Below, piece after piece: positions 41,632-50,589 of a stretch of 64,000 nucleotides of DNA. Made by a program: the position numbers and the translations under genes. The DNA is from DYRB01 sp963845265 (GTDB lineage: Bacteria; Pseudomonadota; Gammaproteobacteria; Chromatiales; Chromatiaceae): NCBI GenBank assembly GCA_963845265.1, contig CAWJRN010000018.1, forward strand, positions 310,001 to 374,000, in the 5' to 3' direction. Within the stretch, counting starts at the first letter, position 1. Each line of letters starts with the position of its first letter. Below the pieces are notes generated by a model. That model saw only the letters and a list, made by a program, of their open reading frames with translations. It had not been told where the DNA came from and made no database searches.

Positions 41632-42580
41632 ATGCACCTAACCGAGTTCATCAGGCGGTTCGGCACCGAGGTGCTGTCCGAACAACGCTGGAGCGCTCGC
41701 GTTGGCCTCGGCCCTTCGGATGTCCGCACCGCCGTGCGCCCGAGCACTAGCGGCTCGTCGCAGAGCGGCGCCGCGATGGGCAATGCGCACGCTGTCGGAT
41801 ACACTCAACGGTGCGTGCCAGGACCCCGTTTTATGCCTCGAGGCTGACGCCGAGGTCTTGGTTTCGGGCCATTTTCCTGGCCACAGTAGACCACCTCACC
41901 CAGTACAAGAATAACTTCTCCGCACTATCGGGCAGGTGCCATCAGGAGGTATCCTGCCGCATCGCTTGGCGAAGCAAGCACAGGCTCCAGAAGACCCTGG
42001 TTGAGTGCAAGTGCAAAGTGCACCCCCGTCTGTGCAGTTTGGTGTTGGTTGGCCGGTGAAGGCTACCTTGGTGACGTGCAGATTCGGTAAGCCGGGGTCG
42101 GTTCGGAGGACAAAGTGCCTTTCACGGCGGCGGTGGAGTTTGCCAATGCAGGCGATCCGAAGCATGTGCGCTTCGATAGCACCTGCCGTCCTCAACGGGC
42201 GACCCTGGCCCACTGGGCGCGCCACGCGAAGCACGCCAGCGTGCAGTTGGTCACCGATGGGCTCGCCAGGCTTGCTGCGGTGGGGCGGAGGCCGCTGCTC
42301 ATGGCGCCGCTATGGTCAGCCTGTGCCAATCGAGTGACCTTTGAAGGGTGTTTGAGTGGGTCTATACCTTCATTGCCCGTCTTAAAACCACCGTCTGTGC
42401 CGCCTGCCATGCCATCACAGCAAGTTCGAAAGGTATCCGTCGCGCTGTCTCGCCGGCCCACAGTTCCGCAACAAGCGCCTCTCCAACATGCACTTCTGGA
42501 TTGCTCCGCTTCTACACAACTGCGCGCGCAACAAACCCTGCCCAGAAGCATGGTTTCGCGCCCGTATCGTGCGCACTAGC
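41632..42580 (+). pseudogene. IS1595-family transposase remnant
   Basis: Decayed sequence in several frames still shows the family order. MHLTEFIRRFGTE (41632) is the N-terminus; RLTPRSWFRAIFLATVDHLTQYKNNFSALS with WRSKHRLQKT (41840-42000) corresponds to the LxxWFLAMYLLTQSKxxxSAL region. GYLGDVQIR then KVPFTAAVEF (42058-42140) holds the Asp-rich YLG core. FEWVYTFIARLKTT (42350) and KFERYPSRCLAGPQFRNKRL (42425-42500) match the C-terminal region. Stops and frameshifts make it inactive. Confidence 0.7.
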
Positions 42581-42608
42581 TGAGACACGGCGCTAATCGC
42601 CACCAGCA

Positions 42609-44792
42609 ATGCTAAGTCAGCAAACACAATCAGACCAACTGACCTACCGTGCCGGCTGCCTTATTCTGGCGGTCGATGATGACCCAGCTATGCGGCGAAG
42701 CGTGGCCGACCTCCTGGCCCTGCATGGTTTCGAGGTTGCCACGGCACCCGGGGGGCGCGAGGCACTGGAGGTCCTCAAGACCCGCGACGTGCAGATCCTG
42801 TTGTTGGACCTGCACATGCACGGCGTCGACGGTTTCGAGCTGATGGCCTGCCTAAGGCAAGAGGATCTGGATGTTGCCGTTATCGTCGTCAGCGGAGACC
42901 CATCAATCGACGCGGCCATCGAGTCCATGCGCCGCGGTGCCTGTGACTATTTACGCAAACCTTACGCCCCCCAGGCCTTGCTAAGAACGGTAGAAAATGC
43001 CGTCTGCAGGCGCTTCCTTGAACAGGAAAATCGAGTCATTCGGGAGCAACTCGAGGAATCGGAGCAGCGCTATCGCTTCATGGTAAATAGCTCGCCTGAC
43101 CTCGTGTACCTGCTCGACGACCAGGGCCGCTTCACCTTTCTGAATGAGCGCGCGGAGGCGATGCTGGGCGTCAGCCCGGAGAGTCTCATCGGCCAGCACT
43201 ACTCGTCCGTCGTGGCGCCCGAGGATCGCGACGCAGCTCACTTGAGGTTCAACGAGCGGCAAACGAGCTGGCCGGCCACGTCCAAACTTGAGCTAAGGTT
43301 GAGACGAAGGCTGCTCGCGGACGAGACCGCGATGGAAACCATCCCGGTCGAGTTGAATGCGATGGGGGTCTACCGCATGCAGAATGGCGAGCCCCAGTTT
43401 TCTGGTAGCTACGGTGTCGCGCGGGATCTCACAGAGCGCAAACGGTCAGAAGAGATCATCAGGCACCAGGCCTACCATGACCTACTGACCGGTCTGCCCA
43501 ACCGCAGCCTGTTCATGGACCGCCTCTCGCAGGCATTGACGCAGTCCCAGCGGAGTAACGGCATCGTGGCCGTCATATTTCTCGACCTGGATCGCTTTAA
43601 GCTGGTAAACGACACTCTTGGGCATGCCACCGGCGACAAGCTCCTGGGGGCCGTCGGGCGGCGGCTCGCGGCCCACATCCGTTCCGAAGACACCATCGCG
43701 CGCATTGGCGGCGACGAGTTCCTCGTGCTGCTGCCCCGTATTCCATCCGGCGCTGATGCGGAGCGGGTAGCCAAGAAGCTTATCGACGGATTGAAGTCGC
43801 CGTTCCAGATTCAGGCGCAAGAGTTCCGCGTATCGGCGAGCATGGGTATCGCCGTGTGCCCGAGAGACGGGGACACGGCCGAACTGCTGATCCGCAATGC
43901 CGACCTCGCCATGTACAGCGCCAAGAACCGGCGCAATGGTCATTATTGCGTCTATACGAGATCCATGGACGCGGCACCATCGCGGCACCTCACGTTCGAA
44001 CGCGAAATTTACCAGGCGCTGGAATCGAACCAGTTCGAGGTGTATTACCAGCCGCAGGTCCACTCGCCCACGGGGGCGATCCTCGGTCTGGAGGCCCTCA
44101 TTCGCTGGAATCATCCATCACACGGGCAGGTCGCACCGAGTGAGTTCATCCCGGTCGCCGAAAAATCCGGGCTCATCACCGAGATCGGTCGGGCGGTCTT
44201 CGCCCGCGTGTGCACGGATCTGAGACGCTGGCTGGATATCAAGCTGCCGCCAATACGGCTCGGCGTCAACGTCAGCTCACGGCAGATTGACACCAGGGAC
44301 TTTGTCGAGGACATCCTGGGGGCACTCCGCAAACATAATTTGCCCGGCAGCTGCCTGGAGTTAGAGATCACCGAGAACATCCAGCTCTGCGACCTCGATT
44401 CCGTGGTCGAGAAGCTGCGCACGCTCAATAGCCACGACATACGGGTGGCGATCGACGATTTCGGAACGGGGTATTCGGCGCTGAGCTATCTGAGAAGGCT
44501 CCCGATCCACACACTGAAGATCGACCGATCCTTCGTCAAGGACATAGACCCCAGAAGCTCCGAGGGCTGCATCGTCCCGGCAATCGTCTCAATGGCGAAG
44601 GAGCTTAAGCTGAACATCATCGCCGAGGGCGTCGAGACCGAGGATCAGCGTGACTATCTGGATTCGCTCGGGTGCTGTCTGATGCAGGGTTTTCTCTTTA
44701 GCGCCGCCGTTCCGGCAGATACCGCGACGCAACTGATGGGGGCAAGCCCTTTCTCCCGCCCGTCCCGCGAGTCCAAGCAGTCTTCATCGTAA
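42609..44792 (+). CDS. Response regulator with PAS, GGDEF and EAL domains
   Basis: A 727-residue cyclic-di-GMP protein. The receiver domain (about 18-135) has DDD at 23-25 and phospho-acceptor Asp67 in LLLDLHMHG. A PAS domain follows (about 150-285), then a GGDEF domain with an intact active site (367-371) and an upstream RSED inhibitory-site motif. The EAL domain has EALIRW from residue 495, DDFGTGYSALSYLRRLP and IIAEGVETEDQ. Both cyclase and phosphodiesterase motifs are kept, so it may be bifunctional. It probably receives phosphate from the HDOD-GAF kinase at 39414. Confidence 0.92.
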   Translation: MLSQQTQSDQLTYRAGCLILAVDDDPAMRRSVADLLALHGFEVATAPGGREALEVLKTRDVQILLLDLHMHGVDGFELMACLRQEDLDVAVIVVSGDPSIDAAIESMRRGACDYLRKPYAPQALLRTVENAVCRRFLEQENRVIREQLEESEQRYRFMVNSSPDLVYLLDDQGRFTFLNERAEAMLGVSPESLIGQHYSSVVAPEDRDAAHLRFNERQTSWPATSKLELRLRRRLLADETAMETIPVELNAMGVYRMQNGEPQFSGSYGVARDLTERKRSEEIIRHQAYHDLLTGLPNRSLFMDRLSQALTQSQRSNGIVAVIFLDLDRFKLVNDTLGHATGDKLLGAVGRRLAAHIRSEDTIARIGGDEFLVLLPRIPSGADAERVAKKLIDGLKSPFQIQAQEFRVSASMGIAVCPRDGDTAELLIRNADLAMYSAKNRRNGHYCVYTRSMDAAPSRHLTFEREIYQALESNQFEVYYQPQVHSPTGAILGLEALIRWNHPSHGQVAPSEFIPVAEKSGLITEIGRAVFARVCTDLRRWLDIKLPPIRLGVNVSSRQIDTRDFVEDILGALRKHNLPGSCLELEITENIQLCDLDSVVEKLRTLNSHDIRVAIDDFGTGYSALSYLRRLPIHTLKIDRSFVKDIDPRSSEGCIVPAIVSMAKELKLNIIAEGVETEDQRDYLDSLGCCLMQGFLFSAAVPADTATQLMGASPFSRPSRESKQSSS

Positions 44793-44799
44793 AGCATGA

Positions 44800-45195
44800 C
44801 TACTTGGCCTCTGTGTGCGGATAGAAGTGCCGGCTGCTCGGGCGCCAGGCCCCGACGCGGGCCGCCGGGAAGGCCGCGGTGAAGCTCGCTTCGACGGTGC
44901 AGTCGGCGAGGATGGGGCTGGTCGTGCAGGTAGCACCGACCAGGGTGCCGCCTGAGGTACCGCCGACCCTGGCGGCATAGTCGGCGTCAGGGGTAACGGT
45001 GAAGTGCACGATGGCGCTGTGGCTGACGGTCACCGGGGCGCCGGGGTCGATGCTGCCGTTGGGGCCGCCTCGGCCGATCACCACGACCTGGGTTCGGGGC
45101 TGGGCGTTACCCCAAACCGGGCCGGTCTCCAGCGCCCAGCGGGCGCCGACCTGCTGGTAGACGGAAGGGCAGTCAGGATCGCCGTCTGAGGTGGA
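44800..45195 (-). pseudogene. Fragment of a surface protein with an InlB/bacterial-repeat-like domain
   Basis: The frame reads VVVIGRGGPNGSIDPGAPVT, VSHSAIVHFTVTPDADYAAR, VGGTSGGTLVGATCTTSPIL, ADCTVEASFTA. This is the G-x-I-x-P...TPDxxY...G...Y/C-TT-PI-ADCTV pattern of InlB B-type repeats. No signal peptide or plausible start is present; the frame runs upstream into the end of the SPOR gene. It looks like the surviving C-terminus of a larger secreted protein. Confidence 0.45.
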
Positions 45196-45308
45196 CGAAG
45201 CCCTTGGCCCGATAGCTCGGCGCCGATCTGCTATCCGTCCGTCGATTCCAACCGGACGTTGGTGCACGCAGATCTGCCTGTCTTTTTCAAACAGTCTGGC
45301 TGAAACTG

Positions 45309-46526
45309 TTATGGGCGCCCCCGCCCAACCTCGACGACCCGCAATTCGGTGCCGGCCGCCAGGGGGCGAATCCATGGATCAAGGGCTATCTGGTCCGCCG
45401 GCAGCCGAGAAAGCGCCTCCGTGGCCGCGGCTTTGTCCTTGTGTAGGCTGTGCACCAAGGCATACCAAGGTCGCCCGCGGTAGGTTTGGCGAATGTAGTA
45501 GACTCGGTTCGGCAGTCCCCCTCGGCCCACAAACGCATTCACTGACTTGCGGCTGGAGAAACCGATGAGCTGCAACGCGTAGTCGCCCTCCGAGGCAACG
45601 AGCAACTCACCCACGCCCGATGCACCGGCGCCAGCACCGGAGTCTCGGCGCGTGGAACCGCCGCCGCCTTCGGCACCCACCTCGCCCACCGCCGCGGCTG
45701 GTACAACGTGCAGGTCTTCTTTGGTCAGCTGCAGCGCGGAGCCGGCTATCGCCGCAGCACGGTCCTCACCTGCAGTGGGTGCTGCTATGGACCCCCTGGG
45801 TGCCGCGGTGGCCGTCGGGGGACCAGCATCGGCCGCGGCTGGAGCCCCACCAGCACCACCCGCATCCACGGCTTGCAGGGCTGATTTCAGGGACACGAGT
45901 TCCCCGGCAAGGCGCTCCTGCTCTGCGACGAGGCGGCGCATTTCCGCGGAGAGAGCAACTCCACTTTGTTCATGGCCAGCACCCGAAGAGGTTTCAGACG
46001 CCTGAATCGCCTGCTCTCCGTCCTGCGGGCGTCTCAACGAGGAAGCGATCACCGTTAGTTGGGCGGTCAATCGGTCGAGCTTCTCGAGAGTTTGCTTAGC
46101 AACCGCTTCTCCAGCGAAGAACTGCGCAAGGTCTCGTTGGATTTCCCGGACGTCGGCAGAAACCCCTGCCTGCCCGATCGTGGCCTGGCGATAGACCAGA
46201 AAGAGTGCGAGCGCGAAGGTGGCCGCGAATAGCGTGAGCAGCCCCACCATAAGCCTGGTGTGGAGTCGGTAGCGCGCGTTGAGAGCCTCGAGTTGAGTCT
46301 GCCATATCTCCTGGAGCTTGGATGCCGTTCCCCTATGAGCGGTGGCGGCTTTAGTGATGCGGGCTTCAAGCAACTTCGCGTAATCGCGCATCTTTTCGCG
46401 GTGGCGCATGACCTCCGCGAGGAGTTCGTCCCGACTCGAGTCTAGTCTCTCCCGGGACGCCGCATCGATTCGCTCTGCTGTCTGCTGTCGTTGAGGTGGG
46501 ACGGGCCGGTTTGGATTCTCAATCAT
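45309..46526 (-). CDS. Membrane protein with coiled coil and C-terminal SPOR-like domain
   Basis: About 405 residues from ATG 46526 (another in-frame ATG is at 46568; neither has a strong ribosome-binding site). A cytoplasmic coiled-coil segment (about 15-85) precedes one transmembrane helix (about 92-113, LMVGLLTLFAATFALALFLVY). A second coiled coil and an Ala/Gly-rich linker follow. The last 85 residues resemble DamX-type SPOR domains: DYALQLIGFSSRKSVNAFVG, GRPWYALVHSLHKDKAAATEALSRLP. SPOR domains bind denuded peptidoglycan at septa. It is alone in the accessory region. Confidence 0.7.
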   Translation of the reverse strand: MIENPNRPVPPQRQQTAERIDAASRERLDSSRDELLAEVMRHREKMRDYAKLLEARITKAATAHRGTASKLQEIWQTQLEALNARYRLHTRLMVGLLTLFAATFALALFLVYRQATIGQAGVSADVREIQRDLAQFFAGEAVAKQTLEKLDRLTAQLTVIASSLRRPQDGEQAIQASETSSGAGHEQSGVALSAEMRRLVAEQERLAGELVSLKSALQAVDAGGAGGAPAAADAGPPTATAAPRGSIAAPTAGEDRAAAIAGSALQLTKEDLHVVPAAAVGEVGAEGGGGSTRRDSGAGAGASGVGELLVASEGDYALQLIGFSSRKSVNAFVGRGGLPNRVYYIRQTYRGRPWYALVHSLHKDKAAATEALSRLPADQIALDPWIRPLAAGTELRVVEVGRGRP

Positions 46527-46855
46527 CTGAAAGGCGCAGGACGCTCGATTCTTGGGGTCGGCGGACATGCAGGTACAGCATTCTGCGGAAAGCGTGTGCG
46601 TGTAACGTGGACATGTGCCCGAGTGGACAGACGGATGGGATAACCAACCGCCCCACGGCGATATAAGGTGGGACGCAACCAACACGATAAGCGCGGGTCG
46701 GGCGCCGGTCAAGGAGGATCGAGTGGCCGTCCGGCCCTCGCGAGAGGATCTTGGACGCTCTTGCGGGCACTGGCAGAGCAGGTCAGTCGTGGATTTCTCC
46801 AGTGCCGGCTGTCCACTCGTCTGCTGACGTGTGCTCGCGAAGCATCAGTGGCTGA

Positions 46856-47128
46856 AAACGGCCGAGCATACGTCCCCCTGCCATCAGCGCCAGGGTCGTC
46901 AAGCACACCAAGCTCAACGACGCCGTCGACTACCTCATAGATGGCACCGACGAGGACTGGACCTGCATGGGCGAAGGCCGGTTCGGGTGTGGGGCCATGG
47001 GGGCCATGATGACCGGCAAGCTGAAGTTTCAGGGGCCCAAAGGCGAGGCCATGGGGGTCATGGGACCATTCGACAGCTTCCTCACCATGATTGGAAAGGT
47101 CCCCGGCGACAAGGCAGCCTGCCCCTAA
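46856..47128 (+). pseudogene. Fragment resembling an SCP2 sterol-carrier-like protein
   Basis: The frame encodes about 90 residues: KLNDAVDYLIDGTDEDWTCM, FGCGAMGAMMTGKLKFQGPK, GEAMGVMGPFDSFLTMIGKV, PGDKAAC, ending at TAA 47126. The TGKLKFxGPKxEAMxxMGPFxxFLxxxGKVPGD pattern resembles SCP2-fold lipid-binding proteins. A stop (46853) closes the frame upstream and there is no start before residue 40, so the 5' part is missing. Called a remnant with modest confidence. Confidence 0.4.
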
Positions 47129-48111
47129 TCCGTTTCGGCAACAACGCAGCGCCGGGGATCGCCCCGGCGATACCGCCCCAACGCTGAGCGCCCCGCCACG
47201 GTGGCGCCTCATGCCAGATCCTCCACTATCATGCCCGGCAGGCGGTTTTCTTGTCGGCCTGGCCGTCGGCGAGGGAGGCTGGGCCCCGGCGCATGGCCAT
47301 GGTTGGCTTGAGCGTGGAATGAATTGAACCAGATCGAGTGACTGCAAGGCGAGGTGAAGCTGCCACTCCCCGGCGGTGAGTGAGCGTCCGGAGCTGGCCG
47401 ACTGCTGTCCGTTAGCCGCGTCTGAGGCCGCGGCCGGCCGGATGCGCGGACCGGTGGCGGCACACGACCCAGAGTTGTCTGTGACGCTCACGAGGTGAGT
47501 GTCCGCTATAGCGTGGTAAGCAGGCGAAACTAACCGTCTGGTTTTGCTGCGCGTGCAGATGGACAGATCAAAACTCCGCCCTGACCAGTGATCGACACGC
47601 TTGGCGAAGAGGCCGAACCAGGTGATTGCGCCACCGGACCCAGTGCCTGCAGGGCGGGTGATGTGACGCGGCTAGTTGTTGCTTGCAGGTTTGACGGCAT
47701 CACATGCGCCTAGCGCCAACTCGCCCACCAGCAGGGTAACCCCGTCTCGTTTGCAAGGCTCTTGAGTGTCGTCTCGGTTACGGTGTTCATATCCTGAGCC
47801 TTTGCCGGCGGCCGTGGAGTGTACCCCTTGCGCATCAGTTTCCCAACAATCGAGGTGACACAATCGAGGTAACGCCCAGGCGCCGCCTTCGCGTGTCCGT
47901 TTGACCCGCGTCCGGTTCGGGTTAAGCGTCCGCTGACCATCCCGTTGCAGCCACACTCGGAACGAAGCTGACTGGCAGGTCATGGCCGGTTGCTGCCGTT
48001 CAAACCCCTCAACTCGAGCGACGTCCGTCTGGTCCGCAGGGAGGGGCAGCGGCGGGGGAGCAATCCGGCAGAGTCGGCGCGGATTATTCGGAGAAATTTG
48101 GGTGAGATAAA
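47129..48111. other. Unassigned stretch between gene fragments and the DUF5681 cluster
   Basis: In about 980 bp I find no gene I can support. Minus-strand frames at 47672-48169 and 47710-47940 are short and compositionally odd; the peptide MNTVTETTLKSLANETG near 47780 could be a decayed gene end. The density of broken frames suggests old, degraded mobile DNA. Confidence 0.4.
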
Positions 48112-48294
48112 GTGAGCGACAACACCGTCTACTCAACCGACGGCGCGGCGCTTGTCTTTCTGTCACCAAAGGCTGACGCGCTTCCCGAGCGGGACAAAAC
48201 GGCGCTACTGCGGGCCGCGGCGCGGGCGCTGTTGGGTGAAGCCAAGCGGCGCTCGGCCTATGGCCCGTCGTTTAGCAATAGTCGTCCGCTATGA
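48112..48294 (+). CDS. Hypothetical small protein of the phage-like cluster
   Basis: A 60-residue protein starting with GTG 48112 (GGTGAGATAAAGTG context): MSDNTVYSTDGAALVFLSPK, then DALPERDKTALLRAAARALL. The composition is natural and it sits 48 bp before the DUF5681 gene on the same strand. No recognised domain. Confidence 0.5.
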   Translation: MSDNTVYSTDGAALVFLSPKADALPERDKTALLRAAARALLGEAKRRSAYGPSFSNSRPL

Positions 48295-48342
48295 CTGTTG
48301 GCGGCGCGGTACCATTGGCTGAAAGAACAGGCGGGAACAATC

Positions 48343-48738
48343 GTGGCTTTTCAGAAGGGCGTGAGTGGTAATCCAAAGGGCAGGCCGGCGGGACAAACGC
48401 ATAAGGCCCTGCGTGCCCAGATAGCAGCGGCGGCGCCCGACATCATCGCGAAGCTGATCGAGTCGGCGAAAGGCGGCGATAGCACCGCCGCCCGCCTGCT
48501 TTTGGATCGGCTGATGCCAGTTTACAGGGCCGTGGACCAGGCCCAGGCCCTGCCGCTTGGCGCTGACAAGGCCGATCTGGCGGGGGCCTCGCAGGCCGTT
48601 TTAGAGGGTCTGGCGCGGGGCGCCCTGACACCGGATCAAGCCGCATCGGTGGCCGTCGTGCTGGCAAATTTGACCCGGGTGCAAGAGTCTGTCGAGCTTG
48701 CCGACCGCGTTGCAGCACTTGAGAAGGCAAAACCATGA
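48343..48738 (+). CDS. DUF5681 domain-containing protein
   Basis: A 131-residue protein from GTG 48343. The N-terminal DUF5681 motif is AFQKGVSGNPKGRPAGQTHKALRAQI, followed by IAKLIESAKGGDSTAARLLLDRLMP. DUF5681 proteins are typical of prophages and integrated elements, often near packaging genes, and probably bind DNA. The C-terminal half is Ala-rich and helical. An upstream in-frame start exists (48298) but lacks family similarity. The stop overlaps the next gene's ATG. Confidence 0.8.
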   Translation: MAFQKGVSGNPKGRPAGQTHKALRAQIAAAAPDIIAKLIESAKGGDSTAARLLLDRLMPVYRAVDQAQALPLGADKADLAGASQAVLEGLARGALTPDQAASVAVVLANLTRVQESVELADRVAALEKAKP

Positions 48739-48920
48739 GCACATTACGCACCCGAGTTGCCGTCCTGGAAAAAAGGGATATGCCACCCGAAGCACTGGCC
48801 GTTCAGGTTTTCATCGTTTGCGCTGATAGCGGCCTGATGGCAAACGGCGAGCCACCGTCGCCGCCCGAGCCGGGCGACCTGTGTATTAGGATCACCCCCC
48901 ACGCTCATGGCCCCGCCTAG
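48735..48920 (+). CDS. Hypothetical small protein of the phage-like cluster
   Basis: A 61-residue protein, MSTLRTRVAVLEKRDMPPEA to ITPHAHGPA. Its ATG overlaps the DUF5681 stop (ATGA), which indicates translational coupling. LRTRVAVLEKR resembles the short coiled-coil start of small phage proteins. A strong terminator overlaps the end of the gene. Confidence 0.6.
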   Translation: MSTLRTRVAVLEKRDMPPEALAVQVFIVCADSGLMANGEPPSPPEPGDLCIRITPHAHGPA

Positions 48921-48932
48921 TGCGGGGTTTTT
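48911..48932 (+). terminator. Rho-independent terminator of the DUF5681 cluster
   Basis: CCCCGC (48911-48916) and GCGGGG (48922-48927) form a 6-bp GC stem with loop CTAGT, followed by TTTTT. Confidence 0.85.
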
Positions 48933-49019
48933 GCTGTCTGGGGGGCATGGGCTTGCAGACGTTTGGCCCGCTTCACCCGGCCGACTTTGCGCCGCGTGGT
49001 GACTTTATGGTGACTCAAA

Positions 49020-49054
49020 AGAAAACGGCCTAGACCTTGCGAGCCTAAGCCGTT
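49020..49054 (-). terminator. Hairpin terminator downstream of tRNA-Lys
   Basis: The arms AACGGCCTAGACCT (49024-49037) and AGCCTAAGCCGTT (49042-49054) form a long imperfect stem. On the minus strand it is followed by TTCTTTT. It lies eight bases past the tRNA 3' end. Confidence 0.65.
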
Positions 49055-49061
49055 GTTTTTC

Positions 49062-49137
49062 TGGTGCGCCCTGTGCGACTCGAACGCACGACCGCCTGAT
49101 TAAAAGTCAGATGCTCTACCGGCTGAGCTAAGGGCGC
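49062..49137 (-). tRNA. tRNA-Lys (anticodon UUU)
   Basis: A 76-nt cloverleaf with encoded CCA. The acceptor stem GCGCCCT pairs with AGGGCGC; the D-arm is AGCTCAGCCGGTAGAGC; the anticodon arm CTGACTTTTAATCAG has UUU in the loop; the T-arm contains GTTCGAGTC. It lies downstream of cpoB on the same strand, as lysT follows cpoB in E. coli. Confidence 0.97.
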
Positions 49138-49203
49138 TGTACAAGCCGCTTAGAGTACCCCATCGCCGATCAAACCGAAACTGCCGGCAGTCGGCGCCTG
49201 CAG

Positions 49204-50022
49204 TCAACGCCCCTCCTTCGTCATACGTTCGAGCCGACTCTTGGCAAGACGAGCCTCGGTCGTTTCAGGGAAACGTTCGACCAACCCTTCCATGGACGCC
49301 CGGGCGGCAGGCCAGTTTTGCTGCTCGTACTGGATGTAGCCAATCTTGAGCAGGGCCCCGGGGACCTTGGGGCTCCTAGGGTACTGCCCGACCAACGCCT
49401 CGAATTCCATCAGCGCGGCCGGGTAGTCCCTACTGGTGTAGCTGCTCTCCGCCAACCAATAGCGTGCATTATCTGCATATTGCCCTTCCGGGTAGCGCGC
49501 CAGCAGATCCCTGAAGGCGGCCTGGGCCTCGCCATAGCGCCGATCTTTAAGCAGTTCGAAGGCGGCCTTGTAGACCTCTCGCTCGCTCCCCGCCGTCGTC
49601 TCTGGCGACGGCAGAGTGGGGATTCGTGTGGGCACGGTGGGACGCAGATCTAGGGCATCGATGGGTTGTTGCCGCGGATCGAGCCCGGGCGGCCCTTCGC
49701 CGCCTGTGGCGAGCCCCATCGGCGGAACCGCTTCCGGGAACGGTGCCGGCGGCGGCAGCTGGTCCTGCCCAGGGATCGACACACTGCCGCCTCCTGTGAG
49801 ACCGTTGATCCGATATTGCTGGACCTCAACCAGGCCGCGCAGCTCTTGCACCTCCTGCTGCAGGCGCTGGACCTGTATCAACAGACCAGCGGCACTCTGA
49901 TTGCCGAGCGCGCTTTCCAGTCTTGCGACCCGCGCCTCCAGCTCCGCGTCGGACGCGGCCAGGCTGGGCAGCGCGAACAGAACTGTCGGCAACACTAAGC
50001 CTGCAACGATTGCGAATTTCAT
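49204..50022 (-). CDS. cpoB: Cell division coordinator CpoB (YbgF), Tol-Pal associated
   Basis: A 272-residue periplasmic protein. Signal peptide MKFAIVAGLVLPTVLFALPSLA; coiled-coil trimerisation region at about 25-75 (ELEARVARLESAL to LVEVQQYRINGL); a Pro-rich linker; and TPR repeats at about 150-270 (YKAAFELLKDRRYGEAQAAF, ADNARYWLAESSYTSRDYPAAL). ATG 50022 has AAGGAG seven bases upstream. CpoB links PBP1B activity with Tol-mediated outer-membrane constriction. Last gene of the tol-pal cluster. Confidence 0.95.
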   Translation of the reverse strand: MKFAIVAGLVLPTVLFALPSLAASDAELEARVARLESALGNQSAAGLLIQVQRLQQEVQELRGLVEVQQYRINGLTGGGSVSIPGQDQLPPPAPFPEAVPPMGLATGGEGPPGLDPRQQPIDALDLRPTVPTRIPTLPSPETTAGSEREVYKAAFELLKDRRYGEAQAAFRDLLARYPEGQYADNARYWLAESSYTSRDYPAALMEFEALVGQYPRSPKVPGALLKIGYIQYEQQNWPAARASMEGLVERFPETTEARLAKSRLERMTKEGR

Positions 50023-50054
50023 AGACGGACTCCTTGCTGTACGGCCCTTCTGGC

Positions 50055-50579
50055 TCAGTAGGCCAGTTCGACGCGTCGGTTCTGTGACCATGGACCCTCA
50101 CCATGCCCGGGAATCGCGGGTTTTTCCTCACCGAAGCTGACCCGGCCCAACTGGTCGGCCGGCACCCCCTCCGCCAACAGGAACCGTTCTACGGTTTGAG
50201 CCCTCAGGTCTCCTAGGGCCAGGTTGTACTCCCGTGCCCCCCGCTCATCCGTGTGCCCCTCTAGGGAGACACGGGTCCCGGGGTGGCTGGCCAAGTAATT
50301 GGCATGGACCTCTAGCAAGCTGACAAACTCAGGGCGGATCTCGCTGCTGTCGTAGTCGAAGTAGACGACCTTGCGGTACAGGGGGCTGCCGGGATTATCC
50401 CAGGGCCGGTTCGCGTAGGTCTCCACGGGCGGCGGGAGCGCGCTTGGCGCTGAACTTGGGAGTCTGGCCGGGATCGCCGACGGGGCCGGGTCGTCCTCCC
50501 GCACCTCCGGGGCACACCCCACGACGCTGAAGGCCAGACCGACGGCCAGGGCGACGACCGATGCGAAAGCTCTGCTCAC
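50055..50579 (-). CDS. pal: Peptidoglycan-associated lipoprotein Pal
   Basis: A 174-residue outer-membrane lipoprotein. GTG start at 50579 with AGGAC upstream; the signal sequence ends LAFSVVGC, whose Cys is the lipidation site. The OmpA-like peptidoglycan-binding domain shows VVYFDYDSSEIRPEF and the signature VSLEGHTDERGAREYNLALGDLRA. It binds meso-DAP peptidoglycan and TolB. It follows tolB after ten bases. Confidence 0.96.
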   Translation of the reverse strand: MSRAFASVVALAVGLAFSVVGCAPEVREDDPAPSAIPARLPSSAPSALPPPVETYANRPWDNPGSPLYRKVVYFDYDSSEIRPEFVSLLEVHANYLASHPGTRVSLEGHTDERGAREYNLALGDLRAQTVERFLLAEGVPADQLGRVSFGEEKPAIPGHGEGPWSQNRRVELAY

Positions 50580-50589
50580 GGGGTTGTCC

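Noticed and set aside
46709..47491. 260-codon minus-strand frame
   Set aside because: Antisense to the SCP2-like fragment, Pro/Ser/Gly-rich, no domain; a chance frame.
49062..49137. Duplicated attachment site for a tRNA-Lys-integrated element
   Set aside because: No second copy of the tRNA 3' end was noticed in the window, and no integrase gene is present.
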